DNA from: an uncultured Bacteroidales bacterium
GTDB taxonomy: Bacteria > Bacteroidota > Bacteroidia > Bacteroidales > F082
Length of the DNA: 64,000 bases
Assembly: GCA_937896505.1 (NCBI GenBank)
Contig: CALBNP010000136.1
Coordinates: 1-64,000 of the forward strand
Direction of reading: 5' to 3'
Shown: one piece after another, positions 42,049-50,900 of the stretch
Position numbering within the stretch: the stretch's first letter is position 1
Layout: each line of letters starts with the position of its first letter
Position numbers and translations under genes: made by a program
Notes under the pieces: generated by a model
What the model was told of the DNA's origin: nothing
The model's database searches: none
Seen by the model: the letters and a program-made list of their open reading frames with translations, nothing else

Positions 42049-43488
42049 ATGAAACATTTCTATTTTTCTGTATTAACTATTTGCTTGATAGTTTTTTATG
42101 GCTGCAATTCTAATCCTGCTACCCAGAAAAAAGCCAACAGCTCCGAAGTAACCGAAGTGGCTATTTTGGCGGTGAACGACATTCATGCCAACATCGACTT
42201 ATTCCCGCAATTCGGTGCCTTGGTTGACAGCTTGAGAGGCGTTTATCCTGATTTGCTGGTGTTTTCGGCTGGCGACAACCGCACGGGAAATCCGGTCAAC
42301 GACCAATACAATCCTGTAAACTTTCCTATGATTGACCTGATGAATAAGGTGGGTTTCGATGTTTCGACGGTTGGCAACCACGAATGGGATGCCAATGTGG
42401 AGAATTTGCAAAACAACATCGAGCAGGCCAACTTCCCATTTCTTTGTGCTAATGTATTTATTCCTAATACGTTAAATCTTGATATCAAACCTTATACCAT
42501 CATTGAAAATCAAGGCATTAAGATTGCCGTTGTGGGCTTGATAGAGTTGCGCCATGATGGCATTCCGGGCGCGCATCCTAAGAATCTGACCGAAGTGAAC
42601 TTCAAGCCTGCCTCGGTCGTTCTTCCTGATTACAAATATCTTAGCAATGAAAACGACTTGATGGTTTTGCTCTCGCATTGCGGTTTCGAGGACGATATGG
42701 AACTCGCCCAAGCCAATCCTTATTTGGATGTGATTATCGGCGGCCATTCGCATACCTTGATAGAAAACCCGCATGAGGTGAATGGAGTTTTGGTCACTCA
42801 GTCGGGTTCTCATCTCGAATATGCCACTTTGCACCTATTTGATATTAAGGACGGGAATGTGATCAAAAAGGGTGCTACTGTGCTGAATGTGAAAGATTTT
42901 AATAAAAAATCCGCCGAATTGCAGACCATGATTGAAGAATACAACAATTCGCCGAGTTTGAACGAAGCCATCGCTGTTGCCACGACGAAATTTGAGAATA
43001 GGGAAGAGTTGGGCTGCATGATGACAGATGCCATCCGCGAAATAAGCAAAGCCGATTTTGCTTTCCAAAATACAGGCGGTGTGCGCGTCAACTACTTGAA
43101 AAAAGGACCGATTACGGTGAAGGATGTCTATATGATTGACCCATTTAACAATGAGATTGTGGCCTATCAGATGACTGGCGCACAAGTCGAGAAATTCATT
43201 ATCAACTCGTATAAGAAGAATGGTCGTTATCCGTCGCATGTTTCAGGCATGAGATATGAGGTTGTCGGAAATGGTAACAAACTGAAAGCCAATATTATTA
43301 CCGATAAAGGAAAGTTTTCTAAGAGTGCGACATACAAGGTCGCGATGAACAGTTATATGGCCTCGACGGTCAACATCGAGAGTCTTGACGATGGCCAAAG
43401 CCAATACATGACTTCGGAAGAAATGATGATAGAATTTTTAAGGAAACAAAAAACTGTTGATTATAAAGGAGTTGCAAGAGTTAAATAA
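42049..43488 (+). CDS. 5'-nucleotidase/UshA-family metallophosphatase lipoprotein
   Basis: A lipoprotein signal (FYFSVLTICLIVFYGC) precedes a calcineurin-like catalytic domain with LAVNDIHAN, VFSAGDNRTG, TVGNHEWDAN, LLSHCGFEDD and IIGGHSHT, and a C-terminal 5'-nucleotidase domain with FQNTGGVRV and VYMIDPFNNEIVAYQMTG. It should dephosphorylate nucleotides in the periplasm or at the outer membrane, for nucleoside and phosphate scavenging. The length (479) is normal for the family. Confidence 0.93.
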   Translation: MKHFYFSVLTICLIVFYGCNSNPATQKKANSSEVTEVAILAVNDIHANIDLFPQFGALVDSLRGVYPDLLVFSAGDNRTGNPVNDQYNPVNFPMIDLMNKVGFDVSTVGNHEWDANVENLQNNIEQANFPFLCANVFIPNTLNLDIKPYTIIENQGIKIAVVGLIELRHDGIPGAHPKNLTEVNFKPASVVLPDYKYLSNENDLMVLLSHCGFEDDMELAQANPYLDVIIGGHSHTLIENPHEVNGVLVTQSGSHLEYATLHLFDIKDGNVIKKGATVLNVKDFNKKSAELQTMIEEYNNSPSLNEAIAVATTKFENREELGCMMTDAIREISKADFAFQNTGGVRVNYLKKGPITVKDVYMIDPFNNEIVAYQMTGAQVEKFIINSYKKNGRYPSHVSGMRYEVVGNGNKLKANIITDKGKFSKSATYKVAMNSYMASTVNIESLDDGQSQYMTSEEMMIEFLRKQKTVDYKGVARVK

Positions 43489-43518
43489 ATTTCCTTTGTG
43501 TAGTTCAATACAATTTTG

Positions 43519-43526
43519 TATTTTTG
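43519..43526 (+). promoter_or_regulatory. -7 box of the aldose epimerase gene
   Basis: TATTTTTG followed by CC lies 33 bases upstream of the ATG at 43560. Confidence 0.55.
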
Positions 43527-43559
43527 CCGCCTAATTTTGACAGATTGAAATCGAAAGAA

Positions 43560-44705
43560 ATGAAAAAAGCATTATCGATTTTCGCAATGGCTTTGTTATT
43601 AGTCAGTTGCGGTCCAAAGAGAAAAGAAGTCCAATTGCTTGACCCTTCTAACTTCAACACCCAGATAGATGGAAAGCAAGTGTCGCTTTACACTATGCAC
43701 AATGGTGACATCACCATGCAAGTCACCAATTATGGTGGCCGCATCGTTTCGTTGTGGGTGCCTGACCGCAGAAAAAGTTTCGAAGACATAGTTCTGGGTT
43801 ACGAAAACATCGACAAGTATGTGAACAACACGGGTGAACGCTATCTTGGTGCCGTCGTAGGTCGTTGCGCCAACCGTATCAGTAATGGTTCTTTCACTCT
43901 GAATGGTCAAACCTATCAACTTACAAAGAATGATGGCGAAAACACGCTTCACGGCGGTCTCATTGGTGCCGACAAGATGGTTTGGGACGTGGTTTCAACC
44001 AACGACAGCGTCATCGAGATGCACACCGTTTTCGTTGACGGTCAAGATGGTTTCCCTGGCAATCTGGAAGTCAACATGAGTTACACCTTAACGGCGGCCA
44101 ACACTCTGGAAATCCGTTATTCTGCCATCACCGATTCCACCACGTTGTGCAATCTCTCCAACCACTCGTTCTTCAACCTGAAAGGCGAAGGCAATGGCAC
44201 CGTCCTCGATCATGAAATGCAAATCCACTCAAGATACATGACCACCATCAACGATCAGATTCTTACTGATGGCAAGTTCTCGGGCGTGAAGAATACACCT
44301 TTCGATTTCCGCGAAAAGCACACCATTGGCGAACGCATCAATGCTGAAGATGAGCAACTTGCCAACGGTCATGGCTATGACCATAACTGGATTCTCGACA
44401 AGAGTGCTCCTGACGAATACACATGGGCGGCTATCGTGTCAGACCCTAAATCAGGGCGTCAGATGGAAGTGTGGACAGACCAAGTCGGTTTGCAGTTCTA
44501 TAGCGGCAACTTCTTCGATGGCAAGTGTAACGGCAAGTATGGCCATCCTTTGTGCTATCGCGAAGGTTTTGCTTTGGAAACCCAATATTTCCCGGATGCC
44601 ATCAACCATTCAACCTTGGCACCTATGCCAATCCTTAACCCAGGCGAGGAATACCATCAACTCACTATCTATAAGTTCGGTGTGCTTCCTAAAGAGAAGA
44701 AATAA
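43560..44705 (+). CDS. galM: Aldose 1-epimerase (galactose mutarotase), lipoprotein form
   Basis: The start at 43560 gives a lipoprotein signal (MKKALSIFAMALLLVSC). The 381-residue enzyme shows GRCANRISNGSF, LHGGLIGADK, NLSNHSFFNL with the catalytic histidine, DHNWIL and the catalytic glutamate in FALETQYFPDAINH. It interconverts alpha and beta anomers of aldoses. Export to the periplasm is common in Bacteroidota, where it prepares sugars released by glycan degradation. It ends at a strong terminator. Confidence 0.95.
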   Translation: MKKALSIFAMALLLVSCGPKRKEVQLLDPSNFNTQIDGKQVSLYTMHNGDITMQVTNYGGRIVSLWVPDRRKSFEDIVLGYENIDKYVNNTGERYLGAVVGRCANRISNGSFTLNGQTYQLTKNDGENTLHGGLIGADKMVWDVVSTNDSVIEMHTVFVDGQDGFPGNLEVNMSYTLTAANTLEIRYSAITDSTTLCNLSNHSFFNLKGEGNGTVLDHEMQIHSRYMTTINDQILTDGKFSGVKNTPFDFREKHTIGERINAEDEQLANGHGYDHNWILDKSAPDEYTWAAIVSDPKSGRQMEVWTDQVGLQFYSGNFFDGKCNGKYGHPLCYREGFALETQYFPDAINHSTLAPMPILNPGEEYHQLTIYKFGVLPKEKK

Positions 44706-44724
44706 CTAACGTTCAAAAAACAAT

Positions 44725-44756
44725 AGCCTCGTGTCGGGAGATGCGAGGCTTTTTTT
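44725..44756 (+). terminator. Terminator of galM, overlapping the next promoter
   Basis: AGCCTCG (44725-44731) pairs with CGAGGCT (44744-44750) and is followed by TTTTTT. The last T is also the first base of the TATCTTTG -7 box of the next gene. Confidence 0.85.
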
Positions 44757-44763
44757 ATCTTTG
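44756..44763 (+). promoter_or_regulatory. -7 box of the ABC-F gene, start codon adjacent
   Basis: TATCTTTG is followed by CAGA and then the ATG at 44768. The expected transcription start would fall on or beside the start codon, so the message may be leaderless. Confidence 0.55.
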
Positions 44764-44767
44764 CAGA

Positions 44768-46525
44768 ATGAATTACTTATCCGTAAACGGAATCTCCAAG
44801 TCGTTCGGTATCAAGACCTTGTTTGACAATGTCACTTTCGGCATCGAAAAAGGCGACAAGACGGCTTTGATAGCTGCCAATGGTTCGGGAAAATCAACAA
44901 TGCTTAAAATCCTTGTCGGGAAAGAAAGTCCCGACACGGGCACGATTGTTTATGCCAACGACTTAAAAGTCGGTTATTTGGAACAACTTCCTGTATATCC
45001 CGTTGGAAGTACCATTGCTGATTTGTTGGAAGATCTGAGCGATGAACAGCATTTGAAGGCGCGTCAGTTTCTTTCGCGTTTCGAGTTGCAAGACCTTACG
45101 CAATGCGTCGATACGCTTTCAGGCGGACAGGTCAAGCGTTTAGCCTTGGCTTTGGTGCTGCTTCACGAGCCTGATTTCCTTATTATGGACGAACCCACCA
45201 ACCACCTTGACGTAGAAATGGTGGAATGGCTTGAAAAATACCTCACGCAATCCACGATGACGCTCTTGATGGTGACGCACGACCGCTATTTCCTCGACCG
45301 CGTGTGCAATAAGATTTTCGAGTTGTACCAAGGCGTAATGTACACCCATAACGGCAATTTCGACTATTATGTCGAGAAAAGCCGCGAACGTGAGGAAGTG
45401 AAACGAGCCACAGCCGAAAAAGCAGGTCAACTACTGAAACACGAACTGGAATGGATGCGCAGCACGCCACAAGCCAGAACGGGCAAGTCGAAAAGCCGCA
45501 TTGATGCCTTCTACGACCTGAAAGACAAGGCTAAGATACAACAGGTGGAAGACAAACTTCAGTTTGGACTGAACATGCAACGCCTCGGCGGCAAGATTCT
45601 GGAACTCAGTAACGTAACCAAATCGTATGGCGACACTACCGTACTCAAGGATTTCGACTACGTCTTCAAGCGTGGCGAGCGCATCGGCTTGATTGGAAAG
45701 AATGGCGTCGGCAAGTCGTCGTTCCTTAACCTCATAACGGGTTCCGTCACGCCCGACAAAGGACAAGTCAAGACGGGCGAGACCGTCACCTATGGCTATT
45801 ACCGTCAGGAAGGCATCCAGTTCGACGAAAGCAAGACGGTGTTGAGTACCATTCGCGACATCGCCGAAGTGGTGTGTTACGGCAAAGACAAGGTATATAC
45901 TGCCGACCAACTGTTGGCGCATTTCATGTTTCCATATAAAATGCATCGCCAACCCGTTTCGCTGTTGAGTGGCGGCGAGAAACGACGGCTCTACATGCTT
46001 ACCGTACTCATCAGCAACCCCAACTTCCTCATTTTGGATGAACCAACTAACGACCTCGATTTGCTTACGCTCCAGAAACTTGAGGATTTCCTCCAAGGCT
46101 ACAAAGGTTGCCTTTTAGTGGTATCGCACGACCGCTATTTCATGGATGAGGTTGTTGACCAACTCTTTGTCTTCCAAGGTGATGGCGCAGTGAAAGGCTT
46201 CATGGGAAACTACTCGCAATATAAGGATTACCTAGATGCCAGACTCAAGGAAGAACGCAAGGAGCAGAACGCGCAAAAGAGGGAAGAAATGAAGCCCGCA
46301 AAACCACGCGAGAAGACTAAACGCTCATTCAAGGAAGAACGCGAATATAAGCAACTCGCTGCCGAGATTGCAGCTTTGGAAGACGAGAAGGTACAGATAA
46401 CCCAAACTTTGAACACTGAATGTGACTATCAGAAACTCCAGCAGATGGGCAACCGCCTTCAGGAAATCAATGATTTGTTGGATGGAAAGGAGTTGCGCTG
46501 GCTCGAGCTGGATGAGATTGGTTAA
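44768..46525 (+). CDS. ABC-F family ATPase (Uup-like)
   Basis: The start at 44768 (MNYLSVNGISKSFGIKTLF) matches the conserved ABC-F N-terminus. The 585-residue protein has two ABC cassettes without membrane helices: Walker A GSGKST and GVGKSS, signatures LSGGQVKRLAL and LSGGEKRRLYM, Walker B FLIMDEPTNHLD and FLILDEPTNDLD. The linker between cassettes is moderately long, and a charged coiled-coil C-terminus (EEREYKQLAAEIAALEDEK) resembles Uup. ABC-F proteins act on the ribosome, relieving stalls or conferring antibiotic protection. Confidence 0.92.
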   Translation: MNYLSVNGISKSFGIKTLFDNVTFGIEKGDKTALIAANGSGKSTMLKILVGKESPDTGTIVYANDLKVGYLEQLPVYPVGSTIADLLEDLSDEQHLKARQFLSRFELQDLTQCVDTLSGGQVKRLALALVLLHEPDFLIMDEPTNHLDVEMVEWLEKYLTQSTMTLLMVTHDRYFLDRVCNKIFELYQGVMYTHNGNFDYYVEKSREREEVKRATAEKAGQLLKHELEWMRSTPQARTGKSKSRIDAFYDLKDKAKIQQVEDKLQFGLNMQRLGGKILELSNVTKSYGDTTVLKDFDYVFKRGERIGLIGKNGVGKSSFLNLITGSVTPDKGQVKTGETVTYGYYRQEGIQFDESKTVLSTIRDIAEVVCYGKDKVYTADQLLAHFMFPYKMHRQPVSLLSGGEKRRLYMLTVLISNPNFLILDEPTNDLDLLTLQKLEDFLQGYKGCLLVVSHDRYFMDEVVDQLFVFQGDGAVKGFMGNYSQYKDYLDARLKEERKEQNAQKREEMKPAKPREKTKRSFKEEREYKQLAAEIAALEDEKVQITQTLNTECDYQKLQQMGNRLQEINDLLDGKELRWLELDEIG

Positions 46526-46563
46526 GTGTGAAGGCAGGTTCCATCCTTCCCCCTAAAACAACT

Positions 46564-46590
46564 AAAGAGACGCTTTTGTGTCTCTTTCTG
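46564..46590 (+). terminator. Hairpin after the ABC-F gene
   Basis: AAAGAGAC (46564-46571) pairs exactly with GTCTCTTT (46580-46587). The T run belongs partly to the stem, so it is a modest terminator. The rest of the gap to 46740 contains only the next promoter. Confidence 0.55.
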
Positions 46591-46708
46591 CTATAATTCT
46601 GAATTGATTTTAGTCAATAACGAAGGGGGCTGACGATTCACCACTAATTCAAAAATAGATGGATTATTTATTGTTCTTGTGAAAAGAGCTAATGTGCAGT
46701 ATAAATCG

Positions 46709-46716
46709 TATCTTTG
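46709..46716 (+). promoter_or_regulatory. -7 box of the T9SS thioredoxin-like gene
   Basis: TATCTTTG followed by CA matches the consensus and lies 24 bases upstream of the ATG at 46741. Confidence 0.55.
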
Positions 46717-46740
46717 CAGTCTAATTTAGAATGTATCTAT

Positions 46741-48369
46741 ATGAAAAAGTATTTGTTCCTTTTTGTGGCCGCTGTGCTTTCCTTCGCATCGGCCTTTGCT
46801 CAAGAAAAGACTAATGTGGCACGCGAATGTGTCTTGTTCGAAATCTTCACCGGTGTGCGCTGTCCATATTGCCCAGCCGCTGCCAACGGCATTGCCCAAC
46901 TGCTTGAAGAAGGCAAAGCCATCGCTCCTGTGGCTTATCACACCAATGCTTTCTCTACTGCTGAATACTACACAGCAGAGACGAATGCACGTGCAAGCTA
47001 TTATAACATAGATGGTTATCCTACCCTGAAAGCGGACGGCCTCCTTACCTATGCAAATGGCGGCGATGCTTCGCAAACCAATTATCCCCAATACCTGAGC
47101 CGTTACAACCAACGCATCAGCCAAGCCAGTCCTTTCACCATCGACCTTAGCTATGAGCCTGCCGAGGGCAATCTCTGCCGTGTGAACTGCACCGTGAACA
47201 AGGTGGGCGACTGCGCTGGCAACGACGTGCGCGTGTTCATCGCTCTCACCCAATGCAACATCGACGTGAGTTGGCAAGGCATGCAAGGCCTACACCACGT
47301 TTGCCGCGATATGATTCCTACACAACTGGGAACACCTTTCACTGGAACGTCAATGACGATTAGCGAAACTTTCGAGATGAAATATCCAAAAGAAGACTGC
47401 TACCTTACCGCTTGGGTGCAGAACTATAGTGGTACCAAAGAAGTGTATCAAGCTGTACGCCTTTCTATGGTTTTAGATCTCGATTATGACCTCGTAATGA
47501 AGTCGGTGTCGCAAATGATAACCCAAAATTGCTCGGGCTATATAAATCCTATCGTGACGGTAAAATACTGTGGCAACGAGACGGTCACCACCTTCGATGT
47601 AGTTGCGTCTGTGGAAGGCCAGGAAGTGAATCGCTATTCATGGAACGGCAGTCTCAATAAAGACGAGTCGGTTGATGTCTCTCTTCCGGAATTCAATTTC
47701 GGTCAGGCAGAGAACCTGATTTTTAGTGCTGTTATGCCTAATGGACATGAAGATGATTTTCCCGCGGACAACAGCATCTCTGTCGCCTTGGAGGAAGTGC
47801 CAGTTGTCAATGGCTATTTGAAAATACAAGTTAAGTCGGGAAAAAACAACGAAAACGAATCGATGGTGATTACTGACATGGAAACGCTCGAAGTTTTCAA
47901 AGTCATTACTTTTGAACTTCCAAGTCATGTCTATACCACTGAAGTTATTCTGCCTAATTCTTCATGCTATCGCATAACAGCAATAGACACAGAAGGCGAA
48001 GGATGGGGCACTGGTTTCTTCCAAGTCACCGATGCTGACAACCATGTTGTAATGCAATGCGGTGGTTCGGACAATAAATTCACCTACGAGATGTCGGTAG
48101 AAGTGGATTGCGATGGCGAACTTAACGTTGGCGAAACCGCAGAAAAGGAATTTATGGTTTATCCTAACCCAAATAATGGTGTCTTCAGCATGGATTTGTG
48201 TGAAGGCCAATGGCAAGTGACGGTTTACGACGTGGCTGGCCGTCTGGTTTATGAAAGCGCACAATTTACCGAAGGCCAAATCGACCTGCGCCAATATGGA
48301 AACGGTGTCTATTTCGTGAAGGCGAAGAACGGTTCCGACGAATTGGTGAAGAAGGTCGTCGTCTTGTAG
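46741..48369 (+). CDS. Omp28-like secreted protein with thioredoxin motif and type IX sorting domain
   Basis: The start at 46741 gives a signal peptide ending SAFAQ. Residues 25-230 resemble Omp28-related outer-membrane proteins with a thioredoxin-like start, FEIFTGVRCPYCPAAANGI, where CPYC occupies the redox position. The middle is beta-rich with no clear family. The last 75 residues are a Por sorting domain (FMVYPNPNNGVFSM, TVYDVAGRLVYES, GVYFVKAKNG), so it is exported by the type IX system. Function at the cell surface is unknown. The stop codon lies inside the palindrome at 48366. Confidence 0.85.
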   Translation: MKKYLFLFVAAVLSFASAFAQEKTNVARECVLFEIFTGVRCPYCPAAANGIAQLLEEGKAIAPVAYHTNAFSTAEYYTAETNARASYYNIDGYPTLKADGLLTYANGGDASQTNYPQYLSRYNQRISQASPFTIDLSYEPAEGNLCRVNCTVNKVGDCAGNDVRVFIALTQCNIDVSWQGMQGLHHVCRDMIPTQLGTPFTGTSMTISETFEMKYPKEDCYLTAWVQNYSGTKEVYQAVRLSMVLDLDYDLVMKSVSQMITQNCSGYINPIVTVKYCGNETVTTFDVVASVEGQEVNRYSWNGSLNKDESVDVSLPEFNFGQAENLIFSAVMPNGHEDDFPADNSISVALEEVPVVNGYLKIQVKSGKNNENESMVITDMETLEVFKVITFELPSHVYTTEVILPNSSCYRITAIDTEGEGWGTGFFQVTDADNHVVMQCGGSDNKFTYEMSVEVDCDGELNVGETAEKEFMVYPNPNNGVFSMDLCEGQWQVTVYDVAGRLVYESAQFTEGQIDLRQYGNGVYFVKAKNGSDELVKKVVVL

Positions 48370-48393
48370 AGACGCGCCATGGCACGTCTCTGA
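48366..48393. repeat. Imperfect copy of the 28-bp palindrome
   Basis: The left half GTAGAGACGCGCCA is identical to that at 8717; the right half differs at two positions. It contains the stop codon of the T9SS gene and is followed directly by another hairpin repeat (48403-48453), together forming a likely two-way transcription stop between convergent genes. Confidence 0.8.
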
Positions 48394-48402
48394 CAAATAA
48401 AA

Positions 48403-48453
48403 TGACCATGTCATTCCGAAGGGTTTTGCCCGAAAGAATCTATGGTCATTTTA
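48403..48453. repeat. Dispersed hairpin repeat between convergent genes
   Basis: ATGACCA at 48402-48408 and TGGTCAT at 48443-48449 form the outer arms around GTCATTCCGAAGGG...CCCGAAAGAATCTA, the same core as at 7467 and 57028. The minus-strand esterase stop codon falls in the right arm. Confidence 0.7.
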
Positions 48454-49342
48454 TTTTTTGCACGATTTCCTTGAGTGCCTGAAAACCTTGTGGAACGGGA
48501 AACAAAGGGAAGGTGTGGAACATGCCTTCGTATTCGTGGATTTCAGCCGTCTTGCCTATCTTTTTCAAGGCTTCACGAAACAGTTCGACATCCACTTTCA
48601 GGATTTCGTTGGTGCCGTAATACACACTGATGTTGTTGAGGCATTGCAAGTCGCCGAATATCGGGCTGACCCACGGATGGCTGGCGGGCAGTTCGCCACG
48701 CCACACGTCGGTAATCATCTTGATGCGGTCGAACTGGAGCATCGGGTCATTGTCTTGCAAGGCTTTCATCTCTTTCTCGTGGGCGTAGGTGAGGTCGAGG
48801 CAAGGGGAGAGGAGGGTCAATGAAGTGTGCTCTTGCCAACCGCGCTTGTGCATCTCTTGGGCTATCACTATGGCGAGGCAAGCGCCAGCCGAATCACCCA
48901 TGAGGTGAATCTCATCGTAATGCAATGGCTCGACGACGCTATGAAGATAGTCTAGCACCATCGCTACAGAGAAACTGGTGTGGTATTCGGGCGACTTCGG
49001 ATAAATCGGCATCACGATGTCGGCTTTGGTGCGCAGGCCGAGGTCGTGCAGGAAACGCCAATGGAAAAACACGGGCTGGTAGATGGTGGCACCGCCGTGC
49101 AGATAGAATATCAGCTTGTGCGAGTGGTTGTCGCGCTTGAAGACCTGCATCTCGAAACCGTCGCCGGAGTGGAATTTTTCTTCCGAAAAGTAATCGCGGA
49201 ACATCCGTGGCACCCTGACGGGACGTAGGTTGTCGCGGCGGCAATGCTCAAGTTCTTGCTCCACTTGCTCGGGAGTGGCATCGCGTAGGCCCTTGAACAT
49301 CAAGCTAAGGTACCGCTTGGTTAATTCAATACCTGCATTCAT
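48446..49342 (-). CDS. Alpha/beta hydrolase, acetyl-esterase (HSL) type
   Basis: The 298-residue protein has the hormone-sensitive-lipase layout: oxyanion HGG in IFYLHGGATIYQ, nucleophile in LMGDSAGACLA, an aspartate region YYGTNEILKVDVE and the histidine in YEGMFHTFPLFP. No signal peptide is visible, so it is cytoplasmic. It likely hydrolyses short acyl esters. Its ATG overlaps the stop of the MscS gene (TAATG), making it the last gene of a five-gene operon. Confidence 0.9.
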   Translation of the reverse strand: MNAGIELTKRYLSLMFKGLRDATPEQVEQELEHCRRDNLRPVRVPRMFRDYFSEEKFHSGDGFEMQVFKRDNHSHKLIFYLHGGATIYQPVFFHWRFLHDLGLRTKADIVMPIYPKSPEYHTSFSVAMVLDYLHSVVEPLHYDEIHLMGDSAGACLAIVIAQEMHKRGWQEHTSLTLLSPCLDLTYAHEKEMKALQDNDPMLQFDRIKMITDVWRGELPASHPWVSPIFGDLQCLNNISVYYGTNEILKVDVELFREALKKIGKTAEIHEYEGMFHTFPLFPVPQGFQALKEIVQKIK

Positions 49343-50562
49343 TACGGTCTCTGATAGAGTTTAAGGTCGAACATCTCGGTGGCGGCCAGGATGTGGTCGA
49401 AGAGGTCGCTTTGTATCTTTTCGTATGATTCCCAATCCTTGATGCTGCTGAAAGTGTAAATCTGGATCGGCACACCAAATTCGGTTGGCTGAAGTTGTCG
49501 GACCATCATGGTCATGTTGTGGTTGAGCTTCGGGTTGTTTTTGAGGTAGGCCATCAGGTAGGCGCGATAGATGCCCAAGTTGGTCTGTTGCCGTCCGTTG
49601 ATGATGCAGCTGGTGTCGATGCGGTTGGCCTTGTTGTATTCGAGAATCTCTTCTTCGCGCTCGGCGACATAGTCGGAGATGAGGCTGTAGTGCTTGAATT
49701 TCTCCATCATCTCGGGCGTGCAGAACCGGATGGTGTTGATGTCGATGTTGATGCTGCGCGAGATGCGTCGCCCGCCCGATTCGCTCATGCCGCGCCAGTT
49801 GGTGAATGGATTCGAGACCAGCGAATAGGTCGGTATCGTGGTGATGGTGTTGTCCCAATTCTGAACCTTCACGGTGGTGAGGTTGATTTCGAGGACGTTG
49901 CCATCTGCGTTGCCCATGACAATCCAGTCGCCGATGCGGAGCATGTCGTTGACCGAGAGCTGGATGCCGCCTACAAAGCCCTTGATGGTGTCTTGGAACA
50001 CGAGCATCAGCACGGCCGAAATGGTTCCTAAGCCGATGAGTATCTTGCTGACCTTGGTGTGCAGGAGGAAGGCGACAATCAGCAAGAAACAGATGATATA
50101 AATGAAGATCTTGATGAATTGCACCAGTCCTTTGATGGGCTTGGCCTTTGAATATTGTAGCGACTCATAATAGTCTGATATTGTATTTATTACTGATATT
50201 ATGATGAGTACGAAAATAATGATTTCGTATATGGTGTTCATCTTTAGGAGTGTATTTTGGGCACCCACAAAATGATGTAAGACATCAGTCGCGTAAGTTT
50301 TGATTAGTATGGCGGGGATGAGCAGACAGATGCGTATCAATACCCTGTTTTTGATGAGTAGGTCGTCGGCTTTTGTCTTGGTTTTGGTAATGGTTTTGTA
50401 GATGAAATGGGTGATGATGAACTTGGTGAGGAAAATCAACAAGATGCTCAATACGAGGAGTGAAAGCGTTGCCAATCCTTCAGCAATGGCCAACGAGGCT
50501 TGGTTGCTGAGGTTCATGTTGTGGCCGATGTTTTTCAGTATTTCGATGTATTTCTTGATCAT
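49342..50562 (-). CDS. Mechanosensitive channel, MscS family
   Basis: The start at 50562 (MIKKYIEILKNIGHNMNL) overlaps the SUI1 gene by four bases. The 406-residue protein has about five helices, then the MscS pore helix and beta domain: GLGTISAVLMLVFQDTIKGFVGGIQL near residue 185, followed by LRIGDWIVMGNADGNVLEINLTTVKVQNWDN. A C-terminal cytoplasmic domain with an insert around EEEILEYNKANR resembles YbdG/MSCMJLR-type members. It protects against osmotic downshock. Confidence 0.9.
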   Translation of the reverse strand: MIKKYIEILKNIGHNMNLSNQASLAIAEGLATLSLLVLSILLIFLTKFIITHFIYKTITKTKTKADDLLIKNRVLIRICLLIPAILIKTYATDVLHHFVGAQNTLLKMNTIYEIIIFVLIIISVINTISDYYESLQYSKAKPIKGLVQFIKIFIYIICFLLIVAFLLHTKVSKILIGLGTISAVLMLVFQDTIKGFVGGIQLSVNDMLRIGDWIVMGNADGNVLEINLTTVKVQNWDNTITTIPTYSLVSNPFTNWRGMSESGGRRISRSINIDINTIRFCTPEMMEKFKHYSLISDYVAEREEEILEYNKANRIDTSCIINGRQQTNLGIYRAYLMAYLKNNPKLNHNMTMMVRQLQPTEFGVPIQIYTFSSIKDWESYEKIQSDLFDHILAATEMFDLKLYQRP

Positions 50563-50900
50563 ATTCCGCTGATTTTTGTTTTTGTGTAACCTTTTTCGAT
50601 AAGCATGTCGCGTATTTTCTCGCGAAAGTCGCCTTGCAGGATGATTTCGCCGTCTTTGGCGCTGCCGCCTACGCCGCAAGCGGTCTTCAGTTCCTTGCCG
50701 AGAAGGGCCAAGTCGAGGTCGGAGCCTTGAAAACCAGTGATGAGGGTGACTTTCTTTCCGGCGCGTTGTTTCTTGTCGAGCATTACGCGGAGGTTTTGCT
50801 TGGCGGGTTCGAGGGTCGCGACTTCTGCTTCGTCATATTCGAATTGGAAGTTCGGATTGGTGGAATAGACGGTTCCGTTGTTGTCGGCTTTATTTTTCAT
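50559..50900 (-). CDS. SUI1/eIF1-like translation factor (YciH type)
   Basis: The 113-residue protein ends in a SUI1 domain: LDKKQRAGKKVTLITGFQGSDLDLALLGKELKTACGVGG, then AKDGEIILQGDFREKIRDMLIEKGY. This matches bacterial YciH proteins, homologues of eIF1, which influence start-site fidelity. It overlaps the lipid-kinase gene by 11 bases upstream and the MscS gene by four bases downstream. Confidence 0.93.
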   Translation of the reverse strand: MKNKADNNGTVYSTNPNFQFEYDEAEVATLEPAKQNLRVMLDKKQRAGKKVTLITGFQGSDLDLALLGKELKTACGVGGSAKDGEIILQGDFREKIRDMLIEKGYTKTKISGI

